Below are positions 33,090 through 44,030 of a DNA stretch of 45,857 nucleotides, in pieces (positions within the stretch are counted from its first letter, which is position 1; each line of letters opens with the position of its first letter). The stretch is from an uncultured Comamonas sp. (GTDB lineage Bacteria; Pseudomonadota; Gammaproteobacteria; Burkholderiales; Burkholderiaceae_C): assembly GCA_902175065.1 (NCBI GenBank), contig CABIIJ010000015.1, positions 1 to 45,857 on the forward strand, read 5' to 3'. Below the pieces are notes generated by a model. It was not told where the DNA came from, made no database searches, and worked only from the letters and a program-made list of their open reading frames with translations. The translations under genes were made by a program, and so were the position numbers.

Positions 33090-35348
33090 ATGCGCAGCGT
33101 AACCTCCTTGCCACCGACAGTGGGCGAGAACGTCGCGCCCCCGAACGCCATTGCCAGACCTGTTGCCATGGTGCCCGACCTGATCGCTGCCACGGCCAAC
33201 ACCATTCCCGGCCAGGTGAACGCCCTGGTACGGGCCCGCAGCTTTGCCGAACCGTTGCTGGCCGGGGAAACCCTGTCCACCGGGGAAGGCACGCTGGCCC
33301 ATGCCGATGCGGTGGCCGCCATCCTGCAGGGCATCGGGGGTTCGGAAACGATGCAGGCAGCGGTCTATCTGGTCTACGCCAGCCTGCATTTGAACAAGCC
33401 GCTGGAGGTGCTGACCAAGGCGTTTGGCCCGCACTTTGCCTCGCTGGCCGTGGAAACCGTCAAGCTCATGCGCGTGCAGCAGCAATCGCGCAATGCCGAA
33501 CGGCTGGTCGCGCAGGCGCACAACCCCAACCTGCAAACCGAGACGGTGCGCAAAATGCTCCTGGGCTTTTCGCGCGATGTCCGGGTGGTACTGCTGCGTC
33601 TGGCCTCGCGCCTGCAGACTTTGCGCTGGTATGCCGCCAGCAAGCAGCCGATTGCCCCCGCGATGGCGCACGAGGCGCTGCATGTGTTCGCCCCCCTGGC
33701 CAACCGCCTGGGGATCTGGCAAATCAAGTGGGAGATCGAAGACCTCTCCTTCCGTTTCCTGGAGCCGCAGACCTACCGTGAAATCGCCAAGCTGCTGGAC
33801 GAGAAGCGTGCCGAGCGCGAACTCTACCTGGAGCAGCTGCGCCAAAAGCTCGAAGCGCAATTGCGGGCCGCCAGCATCAGCGCCAGCGTGCAGGGACGGC
33901 CCAAGCACATCTACAGCATCGTGAAAAAGATGCGCGGCAAGCGCCTGAGCTTCGACCAGTTGTTCGACATCCGCGCCTTGCGCGTCGTGGTGCCGACGGT
34001 CAAGGATTGCTACGGCGCCCTGTCCTGGGTACACCAGCACTTCAAGCCGATCGAATCGGAATTCGACGACTACATCGCCCGCCCCAAACCCAACGGCTAC
34101 CAGTCCCTGCACACCGTGGTCCGTGACGAGAATGACAAGGCCATCGAAATCCAGATCCGCTCCCAGGCCATGCACGACCATGCCGAAAACGGCGTGGCCG
34201 CCCACTGGGCCTACAAGGAAGCGGGCACCAAGGGCTACGCCGGGGTGAGTGCCACCGGCCAGTACGACGCCAAGATCGCCGTCCTGCGCCAGTTGCTCGC
34301 CTGGGGCAAGGACCTGTCCGAAGACCCGGCACACAAAGGCCTGTTCGACGACCGCATTTACGTACTGACCCCCGATGCCGCCGTCATCGAGCTGCCCCAA
34401 GGGGGAACGCCTGTGGACTTTGCCTACAGCGTCCACACCGATCTGGGGCACCGCTGCCGGGGCGCCCGGGTGGACGGTTCGATGGTGCCGCTGAATGCCA
34501 CGCTGCAAAGCGGGCAGACGGTGGAGATCATCACCGTTCGGGAAGGGCGCCCCTCGCGCGACTGGCTCAACCCCGATCTGGGCTATCTGCACAGCAACCG
34601 TGCCAAGGCCAAGGTGCGGGCCTGGTTCAATGCCCAGGCCACGCACGAAACCGTGGCCCGCGGGCGCGAGGCGGTGGAAAAGCTGCTGCAGCGCGAAGGC
34701 AAGACTGCCCTGAAGCTGGACGACCTGGCGCTGCAGCTGGGGTTCAAGTCGGCCGACGCCTTGTTTGAAGTCGTGGGCAAGGACGAGTATTCCCTGCGCA
34801 ATATCGAAACCCTGTTGCGCCCGGCCGATGTGCAAACCCAGGCGATCGAACCCCAACTCCTGGTGCGCAAGCCCCGCTCGGCCGGCGGCAAGGGCGGGGT
34901 GCTGGTGGTGGGGGTCGATTCCCTCATGACCCAACTGGCCAAATGCTGCCGCCCGGCGCCACCGGACGGGATTGCCGGCTTCGTCACCCGGGGCAAGGGC
35001 GTGAGCGTCCACCGCACCGATTGCAGCAACTTCCGCCAGATGGCCGCCCGCAACCAGGAGCGGGTCATCGACGTCGCCTGGGGCGAAACCAAGCCCAGCA
35101 GCGATACCAAGACTGCCGTCTACCCGGTGGACGTCGCCGTGCAGGCCAGCGACCGCCAGGGTTTGCTGCGGGATATTTCCGAGGTTTTCGCTCGGGAAAA
35201 AACCAATGTGATCGGCGTGCAGACCCAATCGATCAAAGGGGTAGCGTGGATGACGTTCACCGTGGAAGTCTCCGACGCCGTGCGTCTGGCCAAGGTGCTG
35301 GGGCAGGTGGCCGGGGTACCCGGCGTGCGATCTGCACGCCGAAGATGA
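33090..35348 (+). CDS. relA: RelA-type (p)ppGpp synthetase I
   Basis: 752 residues. The pseudo-hydrolase domain contains LAHADAVAAILQGIG but no HD pair in the expected helix (AAVYLVYASLH), so (p)ppGpp hydrolysis is unlikely. The synthetase domain has GRPKHIYSIVKKMRGKRLSF, FDIRALRVVV and the EFDD motif (ExDD, typical of monofunctional RelA) in ESEFDDYIARPKPNGYQSLH. A TGS domain (DRIYVLTPDAAVIELPQGGT), a Cys-containing CC region (LAKCCRPAPPDGIAGFVTRG) and a C-terminal ACT domain follow. ATG 33090 has AGGAG seven bases upstream. Ribosome-associated stringent-response enzyme. tRNA-Val lies 42 bp downstream. Confidence 0.95.
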   Translation: MRSVTSLPPTVGENVAPPNAIARPVAMVPDLIAATANTIPGQVNALVRARSFAEPLLAGETLSTGEGTLAHADAVAAILQGIGGSETMQAAVYLVYASLHLNKPLEVLTKAFGPHFASLAVETVKLMRVQQQSRNAERLVAQAHNPNLQTETVRKMLLGFSRDVRVVLLRLASRLQTLRWYAASKQPIAPAMAHEALHVFAPLANRLGIWQIKWEIEDLSFRFLEPQTYREIAKLLDEKRAERELYLEQLRQKLEAQLRAASISASVQGRPKHIYSIVKKMRGKRLSFDQLFDIRALRVVVPTVKDCYGALSWVHQHFKPIESEFDDYIARPKPNGYQSLHTVVRDENDKAIEIQIRSQAMHDHAENGVAAHWAYKEAGTKGYAGVSATGQYDAKIAVLRQLLAWGKDLSEDPAHKGLFDDRIYVLTPDAAVIELPQGGTPVDFAYSVHTDLGHRCRGARVDGSMVPLNATLQSGQTVEIITVREGRPSRDWLNPDLGYLHSNRAKAKVRAWFNAQATHETVARGREAVEKLLQREGKTALKLDDLALQLGFKSADALFEVVGKDEYSLRNIETLLRPADVQTQAIEPQLLVRKPRSAGGKGGVLVVGVDSLMTQLAKCCRPAPPDGIAGFVTRGKGVSVHRTDCSNFRQMAARNQERVIDVAWGETKPSSDTKTAVYPVDVAVQASDRQGLLRDISEVFAREKTNVIGVQTQSIKGVAWMTFTVEVSDAVRLAKVLGQVAGVPGVRSARRR

Positions 35349-35367
35349 AACAGCGAAAAAATGGTGC

Positions 35368-35373
35368 TACAAT
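35368..35373 (+). promoter_or_regulatory. -10 element of tRNA-Val
   Basis: TACAAT ends 17 bp before the mature tRNA 5' end, within the short spacer after relA. No convincing -35 is visible. Confidence 0.4.
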
Positions 35374-35390
35374 TCGAGCTTCGCAACGAC

Positions 35391-35467
35391 AGGCGCGTAG
35401 CTCAGTTGGTTAGAGCACCACCTTGACATGGTGGGGGTCGTTGGTTCGAATCCAATCGCGCCTACCA
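35391..35467 (+). tRNA. tRNA-Val (anticodon GAC)
   Basis: Acceptor arms AGGCGCG/CGCGCCT pair fully; D-arm GCTC..GAGC; anticodon arm CCACC-TTGACAT-GGTGG gives anticodon GAC (Val); T-arm TTGG-TTCGAAT-CCAA; ACCA end with CCA encoded (35465-35467). Placed between relA and a strong terminator, directly before earP. Confidence 0.96.
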
Positions 35468-35472
35468 AATTC

Positions 35473-35507
35473 AAAAAATCCCGCAACCACGGTTGCGGGA
35501 TTTTTTT
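35473..35507 (+). terminator. Intrinsic terminator after tRNA-Val
   Basis: CCCGCAACC (35480-35488) pairs with GGTTGCGGG (35491-35499) and is followed by ATTTTTTT. A matching A-run precedes the stem, so it is potentially bidirectional. It ends 6 bp before the earP ATG. Confidence 0.9.
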
Positions 35508-35513
35508 ATTTCT

Positions 35514-36584
35514 ATGCCTGCAACACCTTCGCGCTGGGATATTTTTTGCCAAGTCATTGATAACTTTGGCGATATCGGCGTGTGCTGGCGGCTGGCCGCC
35601 AATCTGGCCCAGCGCGGCTGCACCGTGCGTTTGCGGGTGGACGATGCCAGCGCCCTGGCCTGGATGGCCCCCGGCGGGCTTGACGGGGTGCAGGTGCTGC
35701 CCTACGACGCGCCCTGGGAGGCAGACCACCCGCCGCAGGCCGTGGTGGAAGCCTTCGGCTGCGAGGCGCCTGCGCCCTATCTGGCCGCGCTGGCCCGGCA
35801 GCCTGCGCCGCTGCTCAATCTGGAATACCTGAGCGCCGAGGACTACGTGCTGCGCTGCCACCGCCTGCCCTCCCCCATCCTGCACGGCCCCGGGCAGGGG
35901 CTGACCCGGTGGTTTTTCTACCCCGGATTCACGGCAGGGACGGGCGGGCTGCTGCGCGAGCCGGATTTGCTGCCACGCCAGGCCCGGTTCGACCGCCAGG
36001 CGTGGCGCCAGCAGCACGGTGCGCGGGCCGATGCCGTGGCGATCTGCCTGTTCTGCTATGAGCCTGCCGCGTTGACGCACTGGCTGCAGCAATGTGCCGC
36101 CCACGCCGACTGGCAATTGCTGGTCACCCCCGGGCGGGCCACGGCCGCCGTCCAGAAAAATTTGAATGAAAACGGGCTGAATCCCTTGCTGGAAAAGCGT
36201 AAGCAGCTCTTGTTTCTGCAAACCTGCAGCCAGCCGGAATTCGATGAACTGCTCTGGGCCTGCGACCTGAACCTGGTGCGTGGCGAGGATTCGCTGGTGC
36301 GGGCACTGTGGGCCGGGCAGCCCCTGGTCTGGCACATCTACCCGCAGGACGACAACGCCCACCATGCCAAGCTGCAAGCCTTCCTGGACTGGCTGGACGC
36401 CCCGGCCAGCCTGCGTGCCTTTCACCACGCCTGGAATGGCATGACCGATGCGCAGACCCTGCCGCATGTCGATGGCCCGATGCTTGCGCAGTGGCGGGAC
36501 TGTATCCAGGCAGCACGGACGCGCCTGCTGGCACAAAACAGCCTTATTGATCAATTGCAAATGTTTATTAGCGAAAAAAGCTAG
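35514..36584 (+). CDS. earP: Elongation factor P maturation arginine rhamnosyltransferase
   Basis: Transfers rhamnose from dTDP-rhamnose to Arg32 of EF-P, needed for full EF-P function at polyproline stretches. 356 residues, with family start SRWDIFCQVIDNFGDIGVCW (Asp16 and Asp20 in DNFGD correspond to the catalytic/ligand aspartates of the family). Later blocks are VVEAFGCEAPAPYLAAL, NLEYLSAEDYVL, FFYPGFTAGTGGL, LNLVRGEDSLVRALWAGQPL and VWHIYPQDDNAHHAKL (GT-B donor site). Immediately upstream of efp, the diagnostic pairing. ATG 35514 follows the tRNA terminator with no Shine-Dalgarno, so expression by read-through or a promoter within the tRNA region must be considered. Confidence 0.94.
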   Translation: MPATPSRWDIFCQVIDNFGDIGVCWRLAANLAQRGCTVRLRVDDASALAWMAPGGLDGVQVLPYDAPWEADHPPQAVVEAFGCEAPAPYLAALARQPAPLLNLEYLSAEDYVLRCHRLPSPILHGPGQGLTRWFFYPGFTAGTGGLLREPDLLPRQARFDRQAWRQQHGARADAVAICLFCYEPAALTHWLQQCAAHADWQLLVTPGRATAAVQKNLNENGLNPLLEKRKQLLFLQTCSQPEFDELLWACDLNLVRGEDSLVRALWAGQPLVWHIYPQDDNAHHAKLQAFLDWLDAPASLRAFHHAWNGMTDAQTLPHVDGPMLAQWRDCIQAARTRLLAQNSLIDQLQMFISEKS

Positions 36585-36686
36585 AATCCGCAGCTTTTGC
36601 TGCCCGTAGCCGATTCCTTCTTGCATTTCTGTGCGTTCCGACCGCTGCGTGCTCTCCCCTCTTCCTTCTTTTCCCCCTCACAGATT

Positions 36687-37241
36687 ATGAAAATCGCTCA
36701 AGAAATCCGCGCCGGTAACGTCATCATGAACGGCAAGGATCCCATGATCGTTCTGAAAACCGAATACGCCCGTGGTGGCCGTGGCGCCGCCACCGTCCGC
36801 ATGAAACTCAAGGCTCTGCTGGGCAACATGGGCACCGAAGTGGTGTTCAAGGCCGACGACAAGATCGACAACGTCATCCTCGAAAAGAAAGAGTGCACCT
36901 ACTCCTACTTTGCCGACCCCATGTACGTGTGGATGGACGAGGAATACAACCAGTACGAAGTCGAAGCCGAAAACATGGCCGACGCCCTGAACTTCCTGGA
37001 AGACGGCATGACCGCCGAAGTGGTGTTCTACGAAGGCAAGGCCATCTCGGTGGAGCTGCCCACCATCGTGGTGCGTGAAATCACCTGGACCGAGCCGGCC
37101 GTCAAGGGCGACACTTCGGGAAAGGTGCTCAAGCCCGCCAAGATCGCCACCGGCTTTGAAGTGGCCGTACCCCTGTTCGTCGATCAGGGCGACAAGATCG
37201 AAGTCGATACCCGCACTGGCGAATACCGCAAGCGCGTGTAA
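36687..37241 (+). CDS. efp: Translation elongation factor P
   Basis: Relieves ribosome stalling at consecutive prolines. 184 residues in three beta-barrel domains: [56 protein letters not shown] and [13 protein letters not shown] at the end. The modified position is Arg32 (GGRGAA loop), not Lys, matching the adjacent EarP and ruling out EpmA-type lysylation. ATG 36687 lies 103 bp after earP; TAGAAT (36582-36587) at the earP stop could be a -10 for a separate efp promoter. A strong terminator follows. Confidence 0.97.
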   Translation: MKIAQEIRAGNVIMNGKDPMIVLKTEYARGGRGAATVRMKLKALLGNMGTEVVFKADDKIDNVILEKKECTYSYFADPMYVWMDEEYNQYEVEAENMADALNFLEDGMTAEVVFYEGKAISVELPTIVVREITWTEPAVKGDTSGKVLKPAKIATGFEVAVPLFVDQGDKIEVDTRTGEYRKRV

Positions 37242-37261
37242 TTCGATTGCCAGAACGCATG

Positions 37262-37290
37262 AAAAGGCTTCCCATCCGGGAAGCCTTTTT
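37262..37290 (+). terminator. Intrinsic terminator after efp
   Basis: GGCTTCCC-ATCC-GGGAAGCC with flanking AAAA and TTTTT (37262-37290). Confidence 0.92.
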
Positions 37291-37321
37291 GCTGCCCGGA
37301 ATTCGAGTGCAGACAACTCAT

Positions 37322-37420
37322 CTTTTATAGCTTTTCCCACCCTGAAAATAAGGATTTCAGAGGTTTAAGCCTCTGAAATCAAGGTATGGAAAGCGCAAAA
37401 AGCTACTATTTTTTATAAAA
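37322..37420. repeat. Palindromic intergenic element, copy 7 (efp/symporter junction)
   Basis: Perfect inner stem GATTTCAGAGG (37353-37363) / CCTCTGAAATC (37370-37380). The outer left arm TTTTATAGCTTTTCCC pairs imperfectly with AAAGCGCAAAAAGCTACTAT and its T-run/TATAAAA end. The symporter stop codon (37406-37408) and its last codons lie inside the right arm. Convergent junction, with a separate efp terminator just before it. Confidence 0.75.
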
Positions 37421-39484
37421 CAAGCTGACCAGCACGGTCACCAGCACCCCGACCGGCACACCGAAGACGGCGGCGGAAATCGGCTGGATATCCCACCACA
37501 GGCCATGTGCCAGCCAGGCGGCCGGCACCGCTGCCTGCGCCATGGCCGTGTGTGAAAGCATGTAGTACAGCGTCACCCCCAGGCCCGACAGCATCCCGGC
37601 GACCGCCCCGGCGCGGTTGGTGCCCCGCCAGAAAATGCCCAGCACCATGGCCGGGACAAAGGCCGATGCCGCCACCGAGAACGAGGCCGAGACCATCGGC
37701 AAGATATCCGAAGAACGCCGGCTGGCCACGAAGGCGGCGGCCAGGGCCACCGCCATCAGCGCGAATTTGGAGACGATGACGCGCTGCTCGGTACTGGCCT
37801 GGTGCGGGCGGGCCTGGAAGTACAGGTCGCGCACCAGGGCGTTGCTGATCGTCAGCAGCAGGCCGTCGGCGGTGGAAAGCGCCGCCGCCAGCCCGCCAGC
37901 GGCAACCAGCCCGGACATGACGTACGGCAGCCCGGCAATTTCCGGCGTGGCCAGCATGATGAGGTCGGCCCCGAGGCGGATTTCGCCCCATTGCAGGCGG
38001 CCATCGCCATTGACATCCTCCACCGCCAGCAGCGAGCCATCGACGCGCGACCACTGGGCAATCCAGGTGGGCAGCTCATCGAAGCGCACCCCGACCAGGT
38101 TGTGCATCACCTCGTACTTGACCAGGGCCGCCAGGGCCGGAGCGCTCAAGTACAGCAGGGCGATAAAAAACAGCGACCACGCCACCGAGGTCCGCGCCCC
38201 GGCCACCGAGGGGACGGTGTAGTAACGGGTGAGCAAATGCGGCAGCCCTACCGTGCCCACCATCAGGCAGAACATCAGGGCCAGGAAGTTGCGCCGCGAT
38301 TTGTCGAACAGTGCCTGCTCCTGGGGGGTGCCATCCGGGTCGCCGGCAAAAGGCCGGGTATGGCGCGGCACGCCACTGAGCGGCTTGGAGCGCTGACGGT
38401 ACTCGTGCATCTGCTCTTTCCACAGCGCCCGGGCGTCCTCCTCGGTACGCGGCAAATCCGCCAGATCGCGGTTGGCCTGGACGATGGATGCCATGTCGCT
38501 GCGGATCGACCGCAGGTAACGCACCCGCTCCTGCAGCACCTGGCGCTCCTGCTCCAGCGCCTGGGCCACATTGCTCAACTTGTATTCCAGCACCTGGGCG
38601 CGGCGCTCGAACTCCCGGCGCACCTGCAGCTCCTGGGGCGAAGTCAGCAACTGCGTCTCCATATCCGCAATGGCCTGCAAATGGCTGTCGTACGCCACCG
38701 CCGCCACCGGGTTGCCCAGCTGCTTGTATGCCAGCCAGGACATGGGGGCCAGAAAGGCGAGCAGAACAACGATGTACTGCGCCACCTGCGTCCAGGTAAT
38801 CGCCTTCATCCCGCCCAGGAAGGAGCACACCAGCACCCCGCCCAGGCCCAGCATGATGCCGATCTCGAATTGCACGCCAGTCAGGCGCGAGGCGATCAGC
38901 CCCACCCCGTAAATCTGTGCCACCACATAGGTGAACGAGCACAGCACCGTGGCCAGCGCCGCAATGATGCGCGGCCAGCTCCCGCCAAAGCGCTGCTGGA
39001 AAAAATCGGGCAGGGTATACAGGCGCATGGCCCGCAGGTGCGGTGCCACCAGCAGGGCCACCAGCACGAAGCCCCCCGTCCAGCCCAGCACGTAGGCCAG
39101 CCCTCCGGGCCGCTCCGCAGTACCGCCAAAACCTTGCAGGTACAAGGCGCCGGCCAGGCTGATGAAGGACGCCGCGCTCATCCAGTCGGCAGCAGCGGCC
39201 ATGCCGTTGTAAATCGGCGGAATGCGCCGCCCGGCGACGCAATATTCCTCAGGGTCGGTGGTGCGCCCGGAAATGCCGATCAGCGCATACACCATGACGG
39301 TGACGAACAGGAAAATCGGCCCGATCCACTGGCGCGACAGGCCCAGGCTTTCCGCCCAGGCCATCCAGGCCAGGAATCCCAGCGTTCCCAGGGTGAAAAA
39401 CAGGGCGAACCGATGCCAGCGCCCCCGGTAGGCGCGTTGCGAGGCAGGCCGCGCTGCGCCCTTGCTTTCAGAAGGTGGTGTCAT
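37406..39484 (-). CDS. Sodium:solute symporter family protein (ActP/VC_2705-like)
   Basis: 692 residues, about 13 membrane segments of the SSS fold, similar to acetate/monocarboxylate symporters paired with a DUF4212 subunit. Core blocks: EEYCVAGRRIPPIYNGMAAA, ADWMSAASFISLAGALYLQG, LSTADGLLLTISNALVRDLY and VPAMVLGIFWRGTNRAGAVA. Two soluble insertions stand out: a charged coiled-coil stretch at about 265-395 and a loop with a full EF-hand pattern, DVNGDGRLQWGE (residues 490-501, bases 37982-38017). ATG 39484 overlaps the DUF4212 gene by 17 bp. Likely imports short organic acids; the exact substrate is not visible. Confidence 0.88.
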   Translation of the reverse strand: MTPPSESKGAARPASQRAYRGRWHRFALFFTLGTLGFLAWMAWAESLGLSRQWIGPIFLFVTVMVYALIGISGRTTDPEEYCVAGRRIPPIYNGMAAAADWMSAASFISLAGALYLQGFGGTAERPGGLAYVLGWTGGFVLVALLVAPHLRAMRLYTLPDFFQQRFGGSWPRIIAALATVLCSFTYVVAQIYGVGLIASRLTGVQFEIGIMLGLGGVLVCSFLGGMKAITWTQVAQYIVVLLAFLAPMSWLAYKQLGNPVAAVAYDSHLQAIADMETQLLTSPQELQVRREFERRAQVLEYKLSNVAQALEQERQVLQERVRYLRSIRSDMASIVQANRDLADLPRTEEDARALWKEQMHEYRQRSKPLSGVPRHTRPFAGDPDGTPQEQALFDKSRRNFLALMFCLMVGTVGLPHLLTRYYTVPSVAGARTSVAWSLFFIALLYLSAPALAALVKYEVMHNLVGVRFDELPTWIAQWSRVDGSLLAVEDVNGDGRLQWGEIRLGADLIMLATPEIAGLPYVMSGLVAAGGLAAALSTADGLLLTISNALVRDLYFQARPHQASTEQRVIVSKFALMAVALAAAFVASRRSSDILPMVSASFSVAASAFVPAMVLGIFWRGTNRAGAVAGMLSGLGVTLYYMLSHTAMAQAAVPAAWLAHGLWWDIQPISAAVFGVPVGVLVTVLVSLFYKK

Positions 39485-39812
39485 CGGCAGCCCCATCCAT
39501 GGGGGCCGGGCCAGAGGTGGCCGCCCCTCCATCCCGGCGCTCAAAGCGTGCCATGGCCCAGCAGTAGACGACCACGATGGCGATGAAGATCAGCACCGAG
39601 CCTTGCGCCGCCATCCAGTAGCCCCACTGCCCGCCACGGCCCCAGGCTTGCAGTTGCCGGGCAAAAAACGTCCCGCCAAACGCCACCACCACCCAGACTG
39701 CCAGCAGAACGGCTTTCAGCCACAGGTGGTGGGTGTCGTGCAGATCGGGAGGGAACACGCCCCCCTCGTCGGCGACGGCCTCGTCATGCTGGGCAGGGGG
39801 ATGCGCGGGCAC
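39468..39812 (-). CDS. DUF4212 small subunit of a sodium:solute symporter
   Basis: 114 residues with two membrane segments: WLKAVLLAVWVVVAFGGTFF and SVLIFIAIVVVYCWAMARF, with WGYWMAAQGS in between as in DUF4212 proteins (YjcH-like partner of ActP-type symporters). The start is taken as GTG 39812, 18 bp after the ppsA stop; no clear Shine-Dalgarno. The C-terminus overlaps the symporter start. Position between ppsA and the symporter implies one leftward operon. Confidence 0.85.
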   Translation of the reverse strand: MPAHPPAQHDEAVADEGGVFPPDLHDTHHLWLKAVLLAVWVVVAFGGTFFARQLQAWGRGGQWGYWMAAQGSVLIFIAIVVVYCWAMARFERRDGGAATSGPAPMDGAADDTTF

Positions 39813-39830
39813 GGCGGGCGGGAATCGGCC

Positions 39831-42221
<2,391 letters not shown>

Positions 42222-42428
42222 AACAAACTCCAAAGTTAAAAAACCGGCACCCCGGCCATGGCACGGGGGAAACGGCGTCTGCCTGGCAACCGTCACGGGG
42301 TTGTTCTTCGTTCTGGGACTTGTGCCGGCAGGCGCATGAATCTGGCAAATAATCGGCGATTGTAGGGCCGGGAGGCAAAAACGATGGCAAACCCCGGCAG
42401 TTTCTGACCCCACTTTGAAGGCAAGTGT

Positions 42429-43262
42429 ATGCATACACGCACGGTTTTTGTGATTTCTGACGGTACCGGCATCACGGCGGAGACATTCGGCACCGCCTTG
42501 ATGGCGCAATTCGACATCACCCCGCGCATCGTGCGCATCCCGTTTGTCGATACGGTGGACAAGGCCCACCAGGCGGTGCGCCAGATCAACCACAACGCCG
42601 AGGTCGAGGGCAAGAACCCGATCGTGTTCAGCACCCTGGTCAACCAGGAAGTGCTGACCATCATCAACGCGCACTGCAAAGGGCTGCTGATGGACATGTT
42701 CGGCACCTTCGTGCAGCCGCTGGAGGATGAGCTGGGCCTGAAAAGCCAGCACCGCGTCGGGCGCTTCAGCGACATCAGCCAGAGCAAGGAATACCTCAAC
42801 CGCATGGAGGCGATCAACTACACCCTGGCGCACGACGATGGGCAGACGAACGAAGACCTGTCCGGCGCCGACGTAGTGCTGATCGGCGTGAGCCGCTCGG
42901 GCAAGACGCCCACCAGCCTGTACCTGGCGATGCAGTTCGGCCTGAAAGTGGCCAATTACCCGCTGATCCCGGAAGATTTCGACCGCAAGCAGCTGCCCCC
43001 GGCGCTGGAGCCGATCCGCAAAAAGCTGTTCGGCCTGACCATCGACCCCGTGCGCCTGTCGGAAATCCGCAACGAACGCCGCCCCGATTCGCGCTACGCC
43101 AGCCTGCAGAACTGCCGCCAGGAAGTGGCCGAGGCCGAGGCCATGATGCGCCGCGCGGGAATTCAGTGGCTGTCGAGCACGCACAAGTCGATCGAGGAAA
43201 TCTCCACCACCGTGCTGCAGCAAGTGCTGCCCCAGCGCCTGGGGGTGAATCTGAACGGATAA
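42429..43262 (+). CDS. ppsR: PEP synthase regulatory protein (kinase/pyrophosphorylase)
   Basis: Bifunctional DUF299 protein: ADP-dependent phosphorylation of a Thr in PpsA switches it off, and phosphate-dependent dephosphorylation restores it. 277 residues. [20 protein letters not shown] at the N-terminus, [12 protein letters not shown], the P-loop [34 protein letters not shown] and [11 protein letters not shown] are all family blocks. ATG 42429 follows GAAGG. Divergent pairing with ppsA confirms the target. Confidence 0.96.
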   Translation: MHTRTVFVISDGTGITAETFGTALMAQFDITPRIVRIPFVDTVDKAHQAVRQINHNAEVEGKNPIVFSTLVNQEVLTIINAHCKGLLMDMFGTFVQPLEDELGLKSQHRVGRFSDISQSKEYLNRMEAINYTLAHDDGQTNEDLSGADVVLIGVSRSGKTPTSLYLAMQFGLKVANYPLIPEDFDRKQLPPALEPIRKKLFGLTIDPVRLSEIRNERRPDSRYASLQNCRQEVAEAEAMMRRAGIQWLSSTHKSIEEISTTVLQQVLPQRLGVNLNG

Positions 43263-43299
43263 GAGAGCGTAAACATGTTCTAGAATCGCGCCCCTCTTT

Positions 43300-43324
43300 G
43301 CGCCGGCCCATCGGGGGCTGGCGC
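43300..43324 (+). other. GC-rich hairpin upstream of the queuosine-precursor transporter
   Basis: GCGCCGGCCC (43300-43309) pairs over all ten positions (one G-T) with GGGCTGGCGC (43315-43324). No T-run follows, so it could be a structural part of the leader rather than a ppsR terminator. Confidence 0.5.
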
Positions 43325-43325
43325 C

Positions 43326-43366
43326 ATGGGTTCCCTCGCCCCCATGTGGTTTCGTAAAAAGGACTC
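43326..43366 (+). promoter_or_regulatory. Possible preQ1-type translational riboswitch
   Basis: ATGGG (43326-43330) pairs with CCCAT (43341-43345). Right after the 5' strand comes TTC and then CCT, which could pair with AGG in the tail AAAAAGGA (43356-43363), the Shine-Dalgarno of the transporter gene. This copies the H-type pseudoknot logic of preQ1-I aptamers (stem, UUC loop, A-rich tail), but about 10 extra bases separate stem and A-rich tail. Tentative. Confidence 0.35.
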
Positions 43367-43370
43367 TGTC

Positions 43371-44030
43371 ATGTTCCAGCTTTCGGCAACGGCCCAGCGC
43401 AATGCGCTGGTGGCCCTGATTGCCTTTCACATCGCCCTCATCATTGCCAGCAACTACCTGGTGCAACTGCCCATCATGCTGTGGGGCTGGCATACCACTT
43501 GGGGGGCCTTCAGCTTTCCCTTCATCTTCCTGGCCACCGATCTGACGGTACGCCTGATCGGCAAGCCCGCCGCCCGGCTGGTGATTGCCCGGGTGATGCT
43601 GCCGGCGCTGGTGGCGTCCTACATCGTCTCGGTGCTGTTCCACGACGGGGTGTTTGCGGGCTGGGGCAGCCTGGCGCAGTTCAACACCTTCGTGTTCCGC
43701 ATTGCGCTGGGCAGCTTCATGGCCTATGTGCTGGGGCAGTTGCTGGACATCCAGGTGTTCGACCGCCTGCGCCGCCTGCCCCAGTGGTGGGTGGCACCGG
43801 CGGCCTCGGGCATCGTCGGCCAGGCGGCCGATACGCTGATGTTTTTCAGCGTGGCGTTCTGGCGCAGCTCCAATCCGTTCATGGCCGCCAATTGGCTGGA
43901 GATTGCCCTGGTCGATTACGTCATCAAGCTGCTGGTCAGCCTGGCGGTATTCGTGCCGCTGTATGGGGCCTTGCTGCAAGCATTGCTGCGCGTGTTGCCA
44001 CAACAGCGTCTGGCGGCTGCGGCACGCTAA
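43371..44030 (+). CDS. yhhQ: Queuosine precursor transporter (YhhQ family)
   Basis: Inner-membrane importer of 7-cyano/7-aminomethyl-7-deazaguanine for queuosine tRNA modification. 219 residues with about six helices. Family blocks are [31 protein letters not shown] (conserved FP..F..TDL), [40 protein letters not shown] (GQ..DT.IF) and [14 protein letters not shown] 43371 has AAGGA eight bases upstream; an upstream in-frame ATG at 43326 lies in the structured leader. Followed by palindromic element copy 8. Confidence 0.9.
   Translation: MFQLSATAQRNALVALIAFHIALIIASNYLVQLPIMLWGWHTTWGAFSFPFIFLATDLTVRLIGKPAARLVIARVMLPALVASYIVSVLFHDGVFAGWGSLAQFNTFVFRIALGSFMAYVLGQLLDIQVFDRLRRLPQWWVAPAASGIVGQAADTLMFFSVAFWRSSNPFMAANWLEIALVDYVIKLLVSLAVFVPLYGALLQALLRVLPQQRLAAAAR

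Noticed and set aside
33027..35228. A 733-codon leftward open frame opposite relA
   Set aside because: Antisense shadow; relA on the plus strand has all expected domains in order.
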